Assembly (NCBI GenBank): GCA_900550835.1
Contig: URTP01000007.1
Span: 1-28,698, forward strand
Direction: 5' to 3'
Length of the DNA: 28,698 bases
Origin: an uncultured Collinsella sp.
GTDB lineage: Bacteria; Actinomycetota; Coriobacteriia; Coriobacteriales; Coriobacteriaceae
Part shown: in pieces, positions 7,981 through 16,617 of the stretch
Layout: each line of letters begins with the position of its first letter
Position numbering within the stretch: the first letter of the stretch is position 1
Notes under the pieces: model-generated
Database searches by the model: none
Told to the model about the DNA's origin: nothing
What the model saw: the letters and a program-made list of their open reading frames with translations, nothing else
Made by a program: the position numbers and the translations under genes

Positions 7981-9501
7981 GTGAGAGAGGAGAGCCCCCG
8001 ACAAGGTATGAGGAGGCCCGACTCGGACCGTGCTTCCTCGCGGCGTAGCACACCGTGTTCCGGTCGCGGCGGGCAGTCGTTTAGCGAACGCTATATTGCC
8101 GGCGTTCCCGCCCGCATCATGCGCCCCCGTCTGATATTTATGGCCTGCCTGTTTACTTTGGTGTGCTTTGGTCTGCTGATGGTGTACTCGGCGTCTTCGG
8201 TCGAGGCGCTGCACGAGAATGGCTCGGCGACGTTTTTCCTGGGTCGACAGGCCGCGTTTGCCGTGGTTGGTGTTCTGGCGCTGATTGCCATCGTGCGCGT
8301 TTTGCCGGACAGCTGGTTTGGGGAGGATGTGCTTAGGATCTTCCTTATCGGCATGATAGGGCTACTGTTTCTGGTGTTCTTGGTGGGCAGCGGCAGCCGT
8401 GGCGCCACGCGCTGGCTCAACATCGCCGGTATTCAGTTCCAGCCTTCCGAGTTTTTAAAGCCATTTGCCATTGCGTATTCGGCCATCATGCTTGATCGCT
8501 TCTTTTCGCCCGGTGGCAACATCAACGAATTCCTTCGCAAGATGGGCATCTACCTGGGTATTTCGCTCTTTCTGATCTTTATCCAGCCCGATTTCGGTAC
8601 TGTCCTGATCATCCTGTTGACCCTCATGTGCATGGCGTTGTTTGCGGGTCTCGACCCGAGATTTATCATCGGCGTGCTAATCTTCGGCATTCTCGTGATC
8701 GTGATTGCACTTGTCGCAGAGCCGTACCGTATGGTGCGTATTCAGGTTGCCTTGAACCCTTGGGCTGATGAGTATGGTGACGGCTATCAGGCCACGCTTG
8801 CCATCATGGCCTTTGCCTCGGGCGGTCTGTTCGGCCGTGGCATCGGCAACTCAACCATGAAGTACTCGTATCTGCCCGAGGCGCACAATGACTACATCCT
8901 GGCCATCATTGGCGAGGAAGTCGGCTTTGTCGGAACCGTGCTGTTCTTCTTGGTGTTTGCGATGCTGATCTACTCGGCGTTTCGCATTGCCGAGCAGGCG
9001 ACCGATCGTCGGGGCGCGCTTATGGCGTCTGGCTCCGCGGTCATTCTCGCGGTGCAGTTTTTGATTAACGCGCTTGGCATCCTCAACGTGTTTCCCATGA
9101 CGGGCAAACCGTTGCCGTTTATTAGCTATGGCGGTTCGTCGATTATTGTGTCGCTTATGCTTGCCGGTCTGATCCTACGCGTTTCGTACGAGAGCGCCCG
9201 TCGCGATGAGTACGACCGTCGCCGCGAGAGCTTTGCCGTTATGGATGAGAGTACCGCCGGCGTGCCCCACGTGCGCGGCGAGCGGTCTTCGCGTAACGGC
9301 TTTACCGTTCTGGATGGCTCTGCGACCGAGCCGGCAGCCCGTCCGCGTCAGCGAACGGCGCCGCAAGGTCGTCCGCAGCGCCCAACTCCTCGCAATGCGG
9401 GCGGCGGATATAATCGAATCGATTTGAACTCGGACCCGTCGGCGCGTTTGCGCACCGACGACCAGGGACCGCGTGTACGAAGGGACTACCATGACCGATA
9501 A
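7981..9501 (+). CDS. ftsW: Peptidoglycan glycosyltransferase FtsW (SEDS family)
   Basis: FtsW is the multi-pass SEDS polymerase that builds septal glycan strands from lipid II with FtsI. About ten membrane helices follow a cytoplasmic N-terminus. Family motifs include GATRWLNIAGIQFQPSEFLK, the LPEAHNDYILAIIGEEVG segment and PFISYGGSS near the last helices. The start is uncertain: TTG 7975, GTG 7981 (AGGGG 6 nt upstream, 9 bp after the murD stop) and ATG 8008 (AGGAG 15 nt upstream) are all in frame; GTG is chosen. After the last helix comes an Arg-rich tail of about 105 residues with an imperfect internal repeat (SFAVMDEST, then GFTVLDGSAT). Position before murG favours FtsW over RodA. Confidence 0.93.
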   Translation: MREESPRQGMRRPDSDRASSRRSTPCSGRGGQSFSERYIAGVPARIMRPRLIFMACLFTLVCFGLLMVYSASSVEALHENGSATFFLGRQAAFAVVGVLALIAIVRVLPDSWFGEDVLRIFLIGMIGLLFLVFLVGSGSRGATRWLNIAGIQFQPSEFLKPFAIAYSAIMLDRFFSPGGNINEFLRKMGIYLGISLFLIFIQPDFGTVLIILLTLMCMALFAGLDPRFIIGVLIFGILVIVIALVAEPYRMVRIQVALNPWADEYGDGYQATLAIMAFASGGLFGRGIGNSTMKYSYLPEAHNDYILAIIGEEVGFVGTVLFFLVFAMLIYSAFRIAEQATDRRGALMASGSAVILAVQFLINALGILNVFPMTGKPLPFISYGGSSIIVSLMLAGLILRVSYESARRDEYDRRRESFAVMDESTAGVPHVRGERSSRNGFTVLDGSATEPAARPRQRTAPQGRPQRPTPRNAGGGYNRIDLNSDPSARLRTDDQGPRVRRDYHDR

Positions 9502-10606
9502 GATGACCGTTGCTATTGCAGCCGGCGGCACGGCAGGGCATATCAACCCCGCGCTCGCCTTGGCCGAAGAGCTGCGTGACCGTGGCCACCACGTTGTGTT
9601 CGTGGGCCAGTCGCGCAAGCTCGAGGGTCGTCTGGTCCCCGAGGCTGGGTTTGATTTTGTGCCCATTACGGTTACGGGCTTCGACCGCTCCCGTCCTTGG
9701 ACGGCGCTGACCTCGCTGTGGCGTGTCAACAAGGCCAAGCGTGCGCTCGCCAGTCATTTCTCAAAGGTCGGCAAGCCCGATGCCGCCATCGGTTTTGGTG
9801 CCTATGTCGAGGTTCCGTTGCTGGGGTGGTGCAAGGGCGCAGGCGTTCCGTATCTGCTGCATGAGCAGAACTCTGTTCCGGGCCTGGCCAACAAGATGAT
9901 GAACTCCCACGCCGCTCGCGTGTGCATCTCGGTGCCGGCAGCGCGTTCGGTCTTTGAGCGCGAAGGTGACCCTGACCACGTGCTCATGACCGGCAACCCC
10001 GTACGTCGCTCGGTGATCGAGGGCGATCGCGCTCGCGGCCGCAAGGCACTTGGCGTTCCCGAGGACGCTACGCTGCTGCTCGTCTTTGGCGGTTCACTTG
10101 GCGCCCAGCACCTCAACGAGCGCGTGGCTTCGCTCAAAAACGAGCTGCTTTCGCGCAAGAACCTCTATGTGTTGCATTCGACGGGTGCCGACGGCTTTGA
10201 GGAGACCGAGCGCGCTTTGGCGCTGACGCCCGAGGAGGCGAAGCGTTACCGCGTCCAGCCTTACATCGACAACATGGGCGACATGCTGGCTGCTGCCGAT
10301 TTGGTGCTATCGCGTTCGGGCGCATCGAGCGTGGCCGAGATCGCTGCGCTCGCCGTGCCCTCGGTGCTCGTGCCGTACCCGCATGCGACGGCCGACCACC
10401 AAACCACCAATGCCCGTTATCTGGTCGACGCCGGGACCGGCGTGCTCTGTGCCGATGCCGATATCGACGGTTCTGCCTTTGCCGATGAGCTGCTGCACCT
10501 GGTCGATGACGCGGCGGCCCGCGACGCCATGCGTCAGGCGGCGCGTGGTCTGGCTCAGGATAGGGCCGCCGCTCTTCTGGCGGATGCGGTAGAGGGTTTG
10601 CGTTAG
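9491..10606 (+). CDS. murG: Undecaprenyldiphospho-muramoylpentapeptide beta-N-acetylglucosaminyltransferase MurG
   Basis: MurG adds GlcNAc from UDP-GlcNAc to lipid I, forming lipid II at the cytoplasmic membrane face. The 371-residue GT28-family protein has the N-terminal glycine loop GGTAGHINPA at residues 12-21, then HEQNSVPGLANK, the second glycine loop GGSLGAQHLNE, and the sugar-nucleotide region SRSGASSVAEIAAL plus PYPHATADHQ. The ATG at 9491 is preferred over GTG 9473 because GAAGGG lies 6 nt upstream. It then overlaps the end of ftsW by 11 bp, which implies translational coupling. Confidence 0.95.
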   Translation: MTDKMTVAIAAGGTAGHINPALALAEELRDRGHHVVFVGQSRKLEGRLVPEAGFDFVPITVTGFDRSRPWTALTSLWRVNKAKRALASHFSKVGKPDAAIGFGAYVEVPLLGWCKGAGVPYLLHEQNSVPGLANKMMNSHAARVCISVPAARSVFEREGDPDHVLMTGNPVRRSVIEGDRARGRKALGVPEDATLLLVFGGSLGAQHLNERVASLKNELLSRKNLYVLHSTGADGFEETERALALTPEEAKRYRVQPYIDNMGDMLAAADLVLSRSGASSVAEIAALAVPSVLVPYPHATADHQTTNARYLVDAGTGVLCADADIDGSAFADELLHLVDDAAARDAMRQAARGLAQDRAAALLADAVEGLR

Positions 10607-10703
10607 TTAGACGGGATATCGTCGGTCGCCCTCGCGCTGATGCGGTAGGTGCGGTACAGTTAACGGGTTACAGGCAGTGTTTACGCAAGGAGTACACGAG
10701 CAC
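10607..10703 (+). promoter_or_regulatory. murG-murC intergenic region with candidate promoter
   Basis: This 97-bp gap contains GCGGTACAGT (hexamer TACAGT 10655-10660), which resembles a -10 element, but no convincing -35. AAGGAG at 10687-10692 lies 11 nt before the murC ATG. A GTG at 10677 is in frame with murC but has no ribosome binding site and is rejected as the start. Confidence 0.3.
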
Positions 10704-12122
10704 ATGGCTGATTCCCAGACTGCAACCTCCGCGCCCGAGTTTAAGAGCGCCCACTTTATCGGTATCGGCGGCGCCGGCATGAGCGGCATCGCCCTCGTTC
10801 TGCACGAGCGCGGTTATGCCGTTACCGGCTCCGACCTTAAGACGTCACGTTATATCCGCCAGCTTACCCGCGCTGGTGTGAAGGTGCATGTGGGCCATGA
10901 GGCCGCCACGATCGACGAGGTCAAGCCCGACGTGGTTGTTGTGTCCACCGCTATTCCGGAGTCCAACCCTGAACTCGTGCGCGCTCGCGAGCTGGGTATT
11001 CCCGTGTGGCCCCGTGCCAAGATGCTCTCTGCTTTGGGCCACGGCTACACCACCGTCGCTGTTGCCGGCACGCATGGCAAGACCACCACGTCTTCGATGT
11101 GCGCCACCATGCTCGACCGCATGGGTCTGGATCCGAGCTTCTTGATCGGCGGCATCGTCGAGGGCTATGACACGAACGGCAAGAACGGCTCGGGCGACTA
11201 CTTTGTCGCCGAGGCCGACGAGTCCGACAGCTCCTTCCTGTTCCTGAACCCCAACGTGGTCATTGTGACCAACGTCGAGGCCGACCACCTCGATCACTAC
11301 TCGGGTATCGAGGAGATCGAGGCAACTTTCGCCAAATTCATGAGCCTGGTGGGCGAGGACGGCACCGTCATCGTCTGCGGCGAGGACCCGCATCTGGTCG
11401 AGCTCGCCAAGTCGACGGGCCGTCACGTGCTTTCCTACGGCTTTGCCGAGAGCAACGACATCGTCTGCGTGCACCCGGATGTCAAGGGCATCCAGAGTGA
11501 CTTTATCGTTCGCTTTGAGGACGGCACTGAGCACGCTGTGGAGATCAAGAGCAACCCCGGTCGCCACAACATGCTCAACGCCACGGCGGTGCTCACCGTC
11601 GCCCATGTCCTGGGCCTTGACATCGACGCCGCCGCCAAGGCGCTCTCGAGCTTTGAGGGCGTCCGCCGTCGCTTTACCCACGTGGGCGATATCGATGGCA
11701 TCACCGTGGTCGATGATTACGGCCATCACCCCACCGAGATCAAGGCGACGCTTGCTGCCGCTTCCTCGCTGGGCTACAAGCACGTCGATGTCGTGTTCCA
11801 GCCGCACCGCTATTCGCGCCTGCAGGCCCTGTGCGACGACTTTGCCGATGCATTTGCCAATGCCGATAAACTGCTGCTGATTGATGTGTTCTCGGCTGGC
11901 GAGATGCCCATTCCGGGTGTCACCTCTAAGATGCTCGCCGATACCGTGCGCGCCAAGCATCCTGGCAAGGAGGTCGTGTACTGCTCCAGCCGTCTTGAGC
12001 TCAATCAGGAGCTCGAGCAGATGGTGGGCGAGGGCGACCTGCTGCTCACCATGGGTGCCGGCGACGTTACGACCGTCGGTCCCGAGTTCATTGAGTATCT
12101 GACTGCCAAGAAAGACGCTTAA
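10704..12122 (+). CDS. murC: UDP-N-acetylmuramate--L-alanine ligase MurC
   Basis: MurC performs the first amino-acid ligation of peptidoglycan synthesis, adding L-Ala to UDP-MurNAc. The 472-residue protein shows the MurC-type N-terminal loop HFIGIGGAGMSGIA (residues 17-30), the P-loop GTHGKTTTSS at 122-131 (Lys126), EADESDSSF, the VTNVEADHLDHY stretch and the C-terminal DDYGHHPTEI motif. These separate it from MurD, MurE and Mpl-like ligases. The start uses the AAGGAG site 11 nt upstream. It stops 5 bp before murB, consistent with coupled expression of consecutive enzymes. Confidence 0.95.
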   Translation: MADSQTATSAPEFKSAHFIGIGGAGMSGIALVLHERGYAVTGSDLKTSRYIRQLTRAGVKVHVGHEAATIDEVKPDVVVVSTAIPESNPELVRARELGIPVWPRAKMLSALGHGYTTVAVAGTHGKTTTSSMCATMLDRMGLDPSFLIGGIVEGYDTNGKNGSGDYFVAEADESDSSFLFLNPNVVIVTNVEADHLDHYSGIEEIEATFAKFMSLVGEDGTVIVCGEDPHLVELAKSTGRHVLSYGFAESNDIVCVHPDVKGIQSDFIVRFEDGTEHAVEIKSNPGRHNMLNATAVLTVAHVLGLDIDAAAKALSSFEGVRRRFTHVGDIDGITVVDDYGHHPTEIKATLAAASSLGYKHVDVVFQPHRYSRLQALCDDFADAFANADKLLLIDVFSAGEMPIPGVTSKMLADTVRAKHPGKEVVYCSSRLELNQELEQMVGEGDLLLTMGAGDVTTVGPEFIEYLTAKKDA

Positions 12123-12127
12123 GTCTA

Positions 12128-13039
12128 ATGGGTCTGTTTAACGCCGTCATGGCGCTCTCGGGCATGATCGACACGGATGTGATCGAGGACGAGCGCCTTG
12201 CGCGTCATACGAGCTATCGTATCGGCGGCAAGGCCGACCTCTTTGTGACGTGCCATAGCTATCATGCCCTCCGCCGCGCCGTGGCGGTGCTCGATCGCGA
12301 GCAGGTGCCGTGGGTCATCATCGGCAAGGGCTCCAATCTGCTGGTTGCCGATGGCGGTTATCGCGGTGCCGTCATTTCGCTCGGACGTGAGTTTCAGCGC
12401 ACGGTTGTTGCCGATGACGGTTGTACGCTGACGGTCGGTGCGGGCGTGATGTTTGCGCGCCTGGTCAACGATGCCCTGTCGCGTAGCCTCTCGGGCCTTG
12501 AGTTTGCCGTTGGCATTCCTGGTTCGGTCGGCGGTGCGATATCCATGAATGCCGGCACACGGACCGAGTGGATTGGCTCGCTGGTTGAGGATGTCGTAAC
12601 GTTTGACCCGGCATCCGGTATCAAGCATTATGCGGGGTCCGAGATCACTTGGGACTACCGCGAATGTAGCCTTCCCCGCAATGAGATCATCCTCGAGTGC
12701 GTGTTCAAGCTTAAACCGGCGCCCAAGGCCGACATTCGCGAGCGCATGGAGCGGTACCTTACAAGGCGCAAGCGTACGCAGCCCATGGGTCGCGCATCCT
12801 GCGGGTCTGTCTTTCGCAACCCGCCCGATGCGAGTGTGGGCAAGCTTATCGAGGATTGTGGATTAAAGGGTTTTTCGATTGGCGGCGCGGAAGTTTCGCC
12901 CGTTCACGCTAATTTTATCGTTAATAACGGAACTGCCTCGGCCGATGACGTTGCCGCGGTTATTAGACATGTGCACGGAAAGGTGAGGGAGGCGTATGGC
13001 ATCGAGCTCAGACCGGAAGTTAAATTCCTCGGCTTCTAG
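12128..13039 (+). CDS. murB: UDP-N-acetylenolpyruvoylglucosamine reductase MurB (type II)
   Basis: MurB is the FAD- and NADPH-dependent enzyme that reduces UDP-GlcNAc-enolpyruvate to UDP-MurNAc. The 303-residue length and the lack of the extra insertions of E. coli MurB fit the type II form. Visible motifs are HTSYRIGGKADLF near residue 27, GKGSNLLVADGG, GIPGSVGGAISMNAG in the FAD domain, and SCGSVFRNP, which carries the catalytic Ser. The ribosome binding site before 12128 is weak and the gene follows murC by 5 bp; downstream in-frame ATGs are possible starts. Its 3' end overlaps ftsQ by 44 bp. Confidence 0.94.
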   Translation: MGLFNAVMALSGMIDTDVIEDERLARHTSYRIGGKADLFVTCHSYHALRRAVAVLDREQVPWVIIGKGSNLLVADGGYRGAVISLGREFQRTVVADDGCTLTVGAGVMFARLVNDALSRSLSGLEFAVGIPGSVGGAISMNAGTRTEWIGSLVEDVVTFDPASGIKHYAGSEITWDYRECSLPRNEIILECVFKLKPAPKADIRERMERYLTRRKRTQPMGRASCGSVFRNPPDASVGKLIEDCGLKGFSIGGAEVSPVHANFIVNNGTASADDVAAVIRHVHGKVREAYGIELRPEVKFLGF

Positions 13040-14252
13040 AGCATCGAAACCCACCTTCCGCCGCGCCGGAGGGCGTTCCGGCGCGCCTGCCAAACCTCAA
13101 CGCAATACCGTCGCGCACTCTAAGTCTGTCGGGTATGCTCGACAGACCAGTCGTCCGGTCGTCGGCTCGCAGCTCGGTAATCGTCCGGCCGCAAAAAAGT
13201 CCTCGCGTCCCTCGATGACGTCAAAGCCTGTTATGGGCGCCAAGCCTGCCCGTCCCATGGCGGCTCCCAAGCCCTCGACGGGAACTAAAGCGGCGCGTCC
13301 AGGTCGCACGCTGGGCGCATCGAAACCGCGCTCGCTGACATCGGTGCCGGCTACCGCCAAGAAGCCTTCGAGTAAAAAAGGTTTCAACCCGTTATCTTCA
13401 CTTGGAGCGATGGCAAATAAAACATCAGACGCCGCTTCTGTCGTTACAGGCAAAGGCAAAATCGTGGGCGGCGTTCTGGCCGTCTTGGCCGTGCTCGTCG
13501 TCGTTGCCATCGTGGTGATCAACTCTGGACTGTTTACTGCCACTGATATTCAGATTCAAGGCAGCGAGCATGTGACGAAGCACGATGCTATCCAGCTGAT
13601 CGACTTGCCCGAGGGAACGTCGCTTTTTAACGTCGATCCCGACCAGATTACCGAGGATCTCAAGCAGAACCCGTGGGTTTCGGGCGTGGATGTCCAGCGC
13701 CAGTTTCCCCATACGCTTATCATCACGCCGACGGAGCGTAAAGTTATCGCCATTGCGTATATCAGCTCCGACGACCTTGCCTGGGCTATCGGAGACGATG
13801 ACACCTGGATCGCCCCGCTGTCGACGTCGGTCGAAGTGGACGACCAGGGCAACGTCATCACGACAGGGCAGGGCTCAAATACCTTGACCGGAATCGATGC
13901 CGCGCTGGCGCTCGCCAAGCATTATGGCGCGGTGTTGTTGACTGATGTCTCGGCGGATGTCGCTCCGGTTTCCGGCCAGGCGGTGAACTCCAAAGCCGTT
14001 AAGGCCGGCCTGGATTATGTGCGTGGTTTTTCGAGCGAGTTCTTGGGACAAGTCAAGGATATTTCCACGCCTTCGGTCGAAGCCATCTCGGCAAACCTCA
14101 ATAACGGCATTGAGGTGTCGCTGGGCGATTCGGGCGATATCGCCAAGAAGGAACGCGTAGTCACCAAGTTGCTTTCGCAGGTAGAGGGCGTAACGTATAT
14201 CAATGTGCGCTCTCCGGGCAACTACACATTTAGGAATGCTCCGACCTCGTAG
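12996..14252 (+). CDS. ftsQ: Cell division protein FtsQ/DivIB with long basic N-terminus
   Basis: FtsQ/DivIB links early and late divisome parts and binds FtsL and DivIC. This 418-residue protein has one membrane helix (about 156-176), then the POTRA domain (GLFTATDIQIQGSEHVT from about 178; LPEGTSLFNVD; NPWVSGVDVQRQFPHTL) and the beta domain. The cytoplasmic N-terminus of about 155 residues is very long for the family. It is rich in Lys, Arg, Pro, Ser and Ala with repeated KP/RP pairs, so it is probably disordered. GGGAGG 4 nt before 12996 supports this start, inside murB. It is the last gene before a gap and ftsZ. Confidence 0.9.
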   Translation: MASSSDRKLNSSASRASKPTFRRAGGRSGAPAKPQRNTVAHSKSVGYARQTSRPVVGSQLGNRPAAKKSSRPSMTSKPVMGAKPARPMAAPKPSTGTKAARPGRTLGASKPRSLTSVPATAKKPSSKKGFNPLSSLGAMANKTSDAASVVTGKGKIVGGVLAVLAVLVVVAIVVINSGLFTATDIQIQGSEHVTKHDAIQLIDLPEGTSLFNVDPDQITEDLKQNPWVSGVDVQRQFPHTLIITPTERKVIAIAYISSDDLAWAIGDDDTWIAPLSTSVEVDDQGNVITTGQGSNTLTGIDAALALAKHYGAVLLTDVSADVAPVSGQAVNSKAVKAGLDYVRGFSSEFLGQVKDISTPSVEAISANLNNGIEVSLGDSGDIAKKERVVTKLLSQVEGVTYINVRSPGNYTFRNAPTS

Positions 14253-14325
14253 CGCTGGTTGATGCTTTGTTGAGGGGCCATACCACGCCGTTTATCTGGT
14301 TTGTTTGGTTTTCACGGTCAATTAT

Positions 14326-14416
14326 TTGACTGATACGTTCATAATGTGCAAACATAATACGGTTTACCTTTGCATTTACTTTCAACCTGAAGGTTAATGT
14401 GCGCAGGGGTCGACCC
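14326..14416 (+). promoter_or_regulatory. ftsZ leader: candidate promoter and two dyads
   Basis: The ftsQ-ftsZ gap (14253-14451, 199 bp) is AT-rich in its centre. It holds TTGACT (14326-14331) and CATAAT twice (14340-14345, 14354-14359), though no pair has ideal 17-bp spacing. Two dyads follow: AACCTGAAGGTT (14384-14395) and the perfect palindrome GGGTCGACCC (14407-14416). A dedicated, regulated ftsZ promoter is likely. The exact -35/-10 assignment is uncertain. Confidence 0.4.
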
Positions 14417-14451
14417 ATGCTATGGCTATAACCTTTGTTCGGAGGACCGAC

Positions 14452-15606
14452 ATGCACGAGACAGAGATCAACAACTACCTTGCCGTCATTAAGGTGGTCG
14501 GCGTCGGCGGCGGCGGTACCAACGCGGTCAATCGAATGATCGAAGAGGGCATCCGCGGCGTCGAGTTTGTTGCCATCAACACCGATGCTCAGGCACTCGC
14601 GATCTCTGATGCCGATATCAAGGTGCACATCGGCACCGACCTTACCCGCGGCCTGGGCGCCGGCGCCAATCCCGAGGTTGGCCGCAAGGCTGCCGATGAG
14701 TCCCGCGACGACATCGCCGAGGCGCTCGCTGGCGCCGACATGGTGTTTATCACCTGCGGCGAGGGCGGCGGCACCGGTACCGGCGCTGCTCCCATCGTTG
14801 CCGATATCGCGATGAACGAGGTCGGCGCACTGACCGTCGCCGTCGTGACCAAGCCCTTCACCTTCGAGGGCCGCAAGCGTAAGAAGAGCGCCGAGGAGGG
14901 CATCAAGACCCTCTCCGATTGCGTCGACACCATGATCGTCATTCCTAACGATAAGCTGCTCGACATCGCCGAGAAGAAGACCACCATGCTCGAGGCCTTC
15001 GCGATTGCCGATGGCGTCCTTTCCCAGGGCACCCAGGGCATCACCGACCTCATCACCGTCCCCGGTATCATCAACCTGGACTTCGCCGATGTTAAGACCA
15101 TCATGAAGCAGGCCGGTACCGCCATGATGGGTATCGGTACCTCTTCTGGGGATACTCGTGCCGTCGACGCTGCCCAGCAGGCCATCTCCAGCCCGCTGCT
15201 CGAGAGCTCCATCGATGGTGCCACGCGCGTGCTGCTCTCCATCGCCGGTTCCAAGGACCTGGGCATCCAGGAGATCAGCGACGCCGCCGACGTTGTCGCC
15301 AACGCCGTCGACCCCGAGGCCAACATCATCTTCGGTACCGTTGTCGACGAGTCCCTGGGCGATCAGGTGCGTATCACCGTCATCGCTACGGGCTTCTCCG
15401 ACTCCAACGTCAACCGTCAGGATGAGCTCTTTGCTGCTCAGCAGTCTCAGAGCAAGGCCGCTGCCTCCGCTGAGCCGCAGCGCACCGCTCCGGCTGCCAG
15501 CCCGGCTCAGGCCGCTCCGACCCGCAACGTCGGTGGTACCGAGCTGCCCAACTTTGGCAACGACCAGTTCGAGCTTCCCGACTTCCTAAAGCGCGGTAGC
15601 TTCTAG
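14452..15606 (+). CDS. ftsZ: Cell division GTPase FtsZ
   Basis: FtsZ is the tubulin-like GTPase that polymerises into the Z-ring at midcell. The 384-residue protein has GVGGGGTNAVNRM at residues 17-29, the tubulin signature GGGTGTG at 105-111, and the T7-loop region NLDFADVKTIM that completes the active site of the neighbouring subunit. A Gln/Ala/Pro linker follows, then the C-terminal LPDFLKRGSF peptide. That peptide is where SepF docks in actinobacteria, and sepF lies downstream. GGAGG at 14441-14445 is 6 nt before the chosen ATG. An in-frame ATG at 14422 would add ten residues without a better site. ftsA is absent, as usual for actinobacteria. Confidence 0.97.
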   Translation: MHETEINNYLAVIKVVGVGGGGTNAVNRMIEEGIRGVEFVAINTDAQALAISDADIKVHIGTDLTRGLGAGANPEVGRKAADESRDDIAEALAGADMVFITCGEGGGTGTGAAPIVADIAMNEVGALTVAVVTKPFTFEGRKRKKSAEEGIKTLSDCVDTMIVIPNDKLLDIAEKKTTMLEAFAIADGVLSQGTQGITDLITVPGIINLDFADVKTIMKQAGTAMMGIGTSSGDTRAVDAAQQAISSPLLESSIDGATRVLLSIAGSKDLGIQEISDAADVVANAVDPEANIIFGTVVDESLGDQVRITVIATGFSDSNVNRQDELFAAQQSQSKAAASAEPQRTAPAASPAQAAPTRNVGGTELPNFGNDQFELPDFLKRGSF

Positions 15607-15628
15607 TTCGTTTTTCTCAACGACCTGC

Positions 15629-15668
15629 ACGGGGTGTGTCCATTTGGATGCACCCCGTTTTGTTTCTC
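15629..15668 (+). terminator. Intrinsic terminator after ftsZ
   Basis: A 13-bp stem (arms 15629-15641 and 15646-15658, two G-U pairs in RNA) with loop ATTT is followed by a T-rich tract (TTTTGTTTCTC). It sits 22 bp after the ftsZ stop and should end dcw transcription, separating ftsZ from pgeF. Confidence 0.9.
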
Positions 15669-15729
15669 GTTTGTAAACGAAAGCCTCCAATCTCCTTACG
15701 TTCCCTTTACGTTTGGTCCCTACCGCTGC

Positions 15730-15809
15730 GGGTATCCTTTTAAAGAAGTATGACAGCCGTATAAACGCGGACTGCGCGGCGACGCCGCGGTACTTGTGTT
15801 ATTAGGAGG
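15730..15809 (+). promoter_or_regulatory. Candidate -10 and strong ribosome binding site for pgeF
   Basis: GGGTATCCT at 15730-15738 resembles an extended -10 element about 80 bp before pgeF, without a clear -35. A 13-bp dyad centred on 15782 (GCGGCG, then CGCCGC) follows. AGGAGG at 15804-15809 is 7 nt before the ATG. Because a terminator lies upstream, a promoter is needed somewhere between 15669 and 15800. Confidence 0.4.
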
Positions 15810-15816
15810 CTTTAGT

Positions 15817-16617
15817 ATGGCAGCACGTGCGGACAACGTTTCGCGTGTCGACCATGATGGAGTTACGTTGGTGGAGGGCGCGACATCCGATGTCCGCTTT
15901 GCCTTTACCGAGCGCACCGGTGGCGTTTCTGAAGATGCGTACTCCTCGCTCAACCTGGGCTCGCATGTAGGCGATGACCCCTTTGCTGTTCAAGAAAATC
16001 GTCGTCGAGCGCTCGAAGCTATGGGCGCCACTGAGTGCGAGCATAATCTGCTCGTGCCCAATCAGGTACATGGTGACCATATCGTTACGGTGACTTCGAA
16101 CGGCGCCGACGATCTTGAGGCTGTTCGCGAGCAGATTGCCGAGGGCTGCGATGCCATCGTCTGTACGGCCCATGACGTGCCCGTGCTGCTCTGCTTTGCC
16201 GACTGCGTTCCCGTGGTGCTGGTGGCCCCTGGCGGATTTGCCGTGGTGCACTCCGGTTGGAAGGGCACGATTGCACGTATTTCTGCCAAGGCGTGCCAGG
16301 CGCTTTGCGATGCTGCCGGCTGCGATGCGAGCGACGTTTCCGCCTATATCGGCCCCCATATCTTGGCTGACGAATATGAGGTATCCCAGGAACTCATGGA
16401 TCGCTTTGCCGTCGAGTTCTCTTGCATCGATGCGAGTGCCTCTCGCATGCTCGATCTTTCCGCTGCCATTTGTGAGGCGCTGGTAGATGCCGGTGTGGAC
16501 GCGGATAATATCGTGGATACCCAGCTTTCGACTGTGCGTCAGAACGACCGCTTTTATTCCTACCGTAACGAGGACGGCACCTGTGGGCGCCATGCTGCGA
16601 TCGGCGTGATGCTATGA
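15817..16617 (+). CDS. pgeF: Peptidoglycan editing factor PgeF (YfiH/LACC1 family)
   Basis: The 266-residue protein belongs to the YfiH/LACC1 family. E. coli PgeF removes L-Ser misincorporated at peptide position 1 of muropeptide precursors; other members act on purine nucleosides. The zinc-binding/catalytic triad is visible as His85 in NQVHGD, Cys130 in FADC and His145 in HSGWKGT. The C-terminal DGTCGRHAAIGVM stretch is also typical. The ATG at 15817 is chosen over an in-frame GTG at 15796 because of AGGAGG 7 nt upstream. Adjacent to ftsZ is its normal actinobacterial place. Unusually, its stop overlaps the start of pstS in an ATGA. Confidence 0.9.
   Translation: MAARADNVSRVDHDGVTLVEGATSDVRFAFTERTGGVSEDAYSSLNLGSHVGDDPFAVQENRRRALEAMGATECEHNLLVPNQVHGDHIVTVTSNGADDLEAVREQIAEGCDAIVCTAHDVPVLLCFADCVPVVLVAPGGFAVVHSGWKGTIARISAKACQALCDAAGCDASDVSAYIGPHILADEYEVSQELMDRFAVEFSCIDASASRMLDLSAAICEALVDAGVDADNIVDTQLSTVRQNDRFYSYRNEDGTCGRHAAIGVML

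Noticed and set aside
10845..11960. 371-codon minus-strand frame opposite murC
   Set aside because: Shadow of a well-supported Mur ligase gene.
16500..16613. A Pho box before pstS
   Set aside because: I looked for repeated 7-mers typical of PhoB/PhoP sites near pstS and before pgeF and saw none that I could support.
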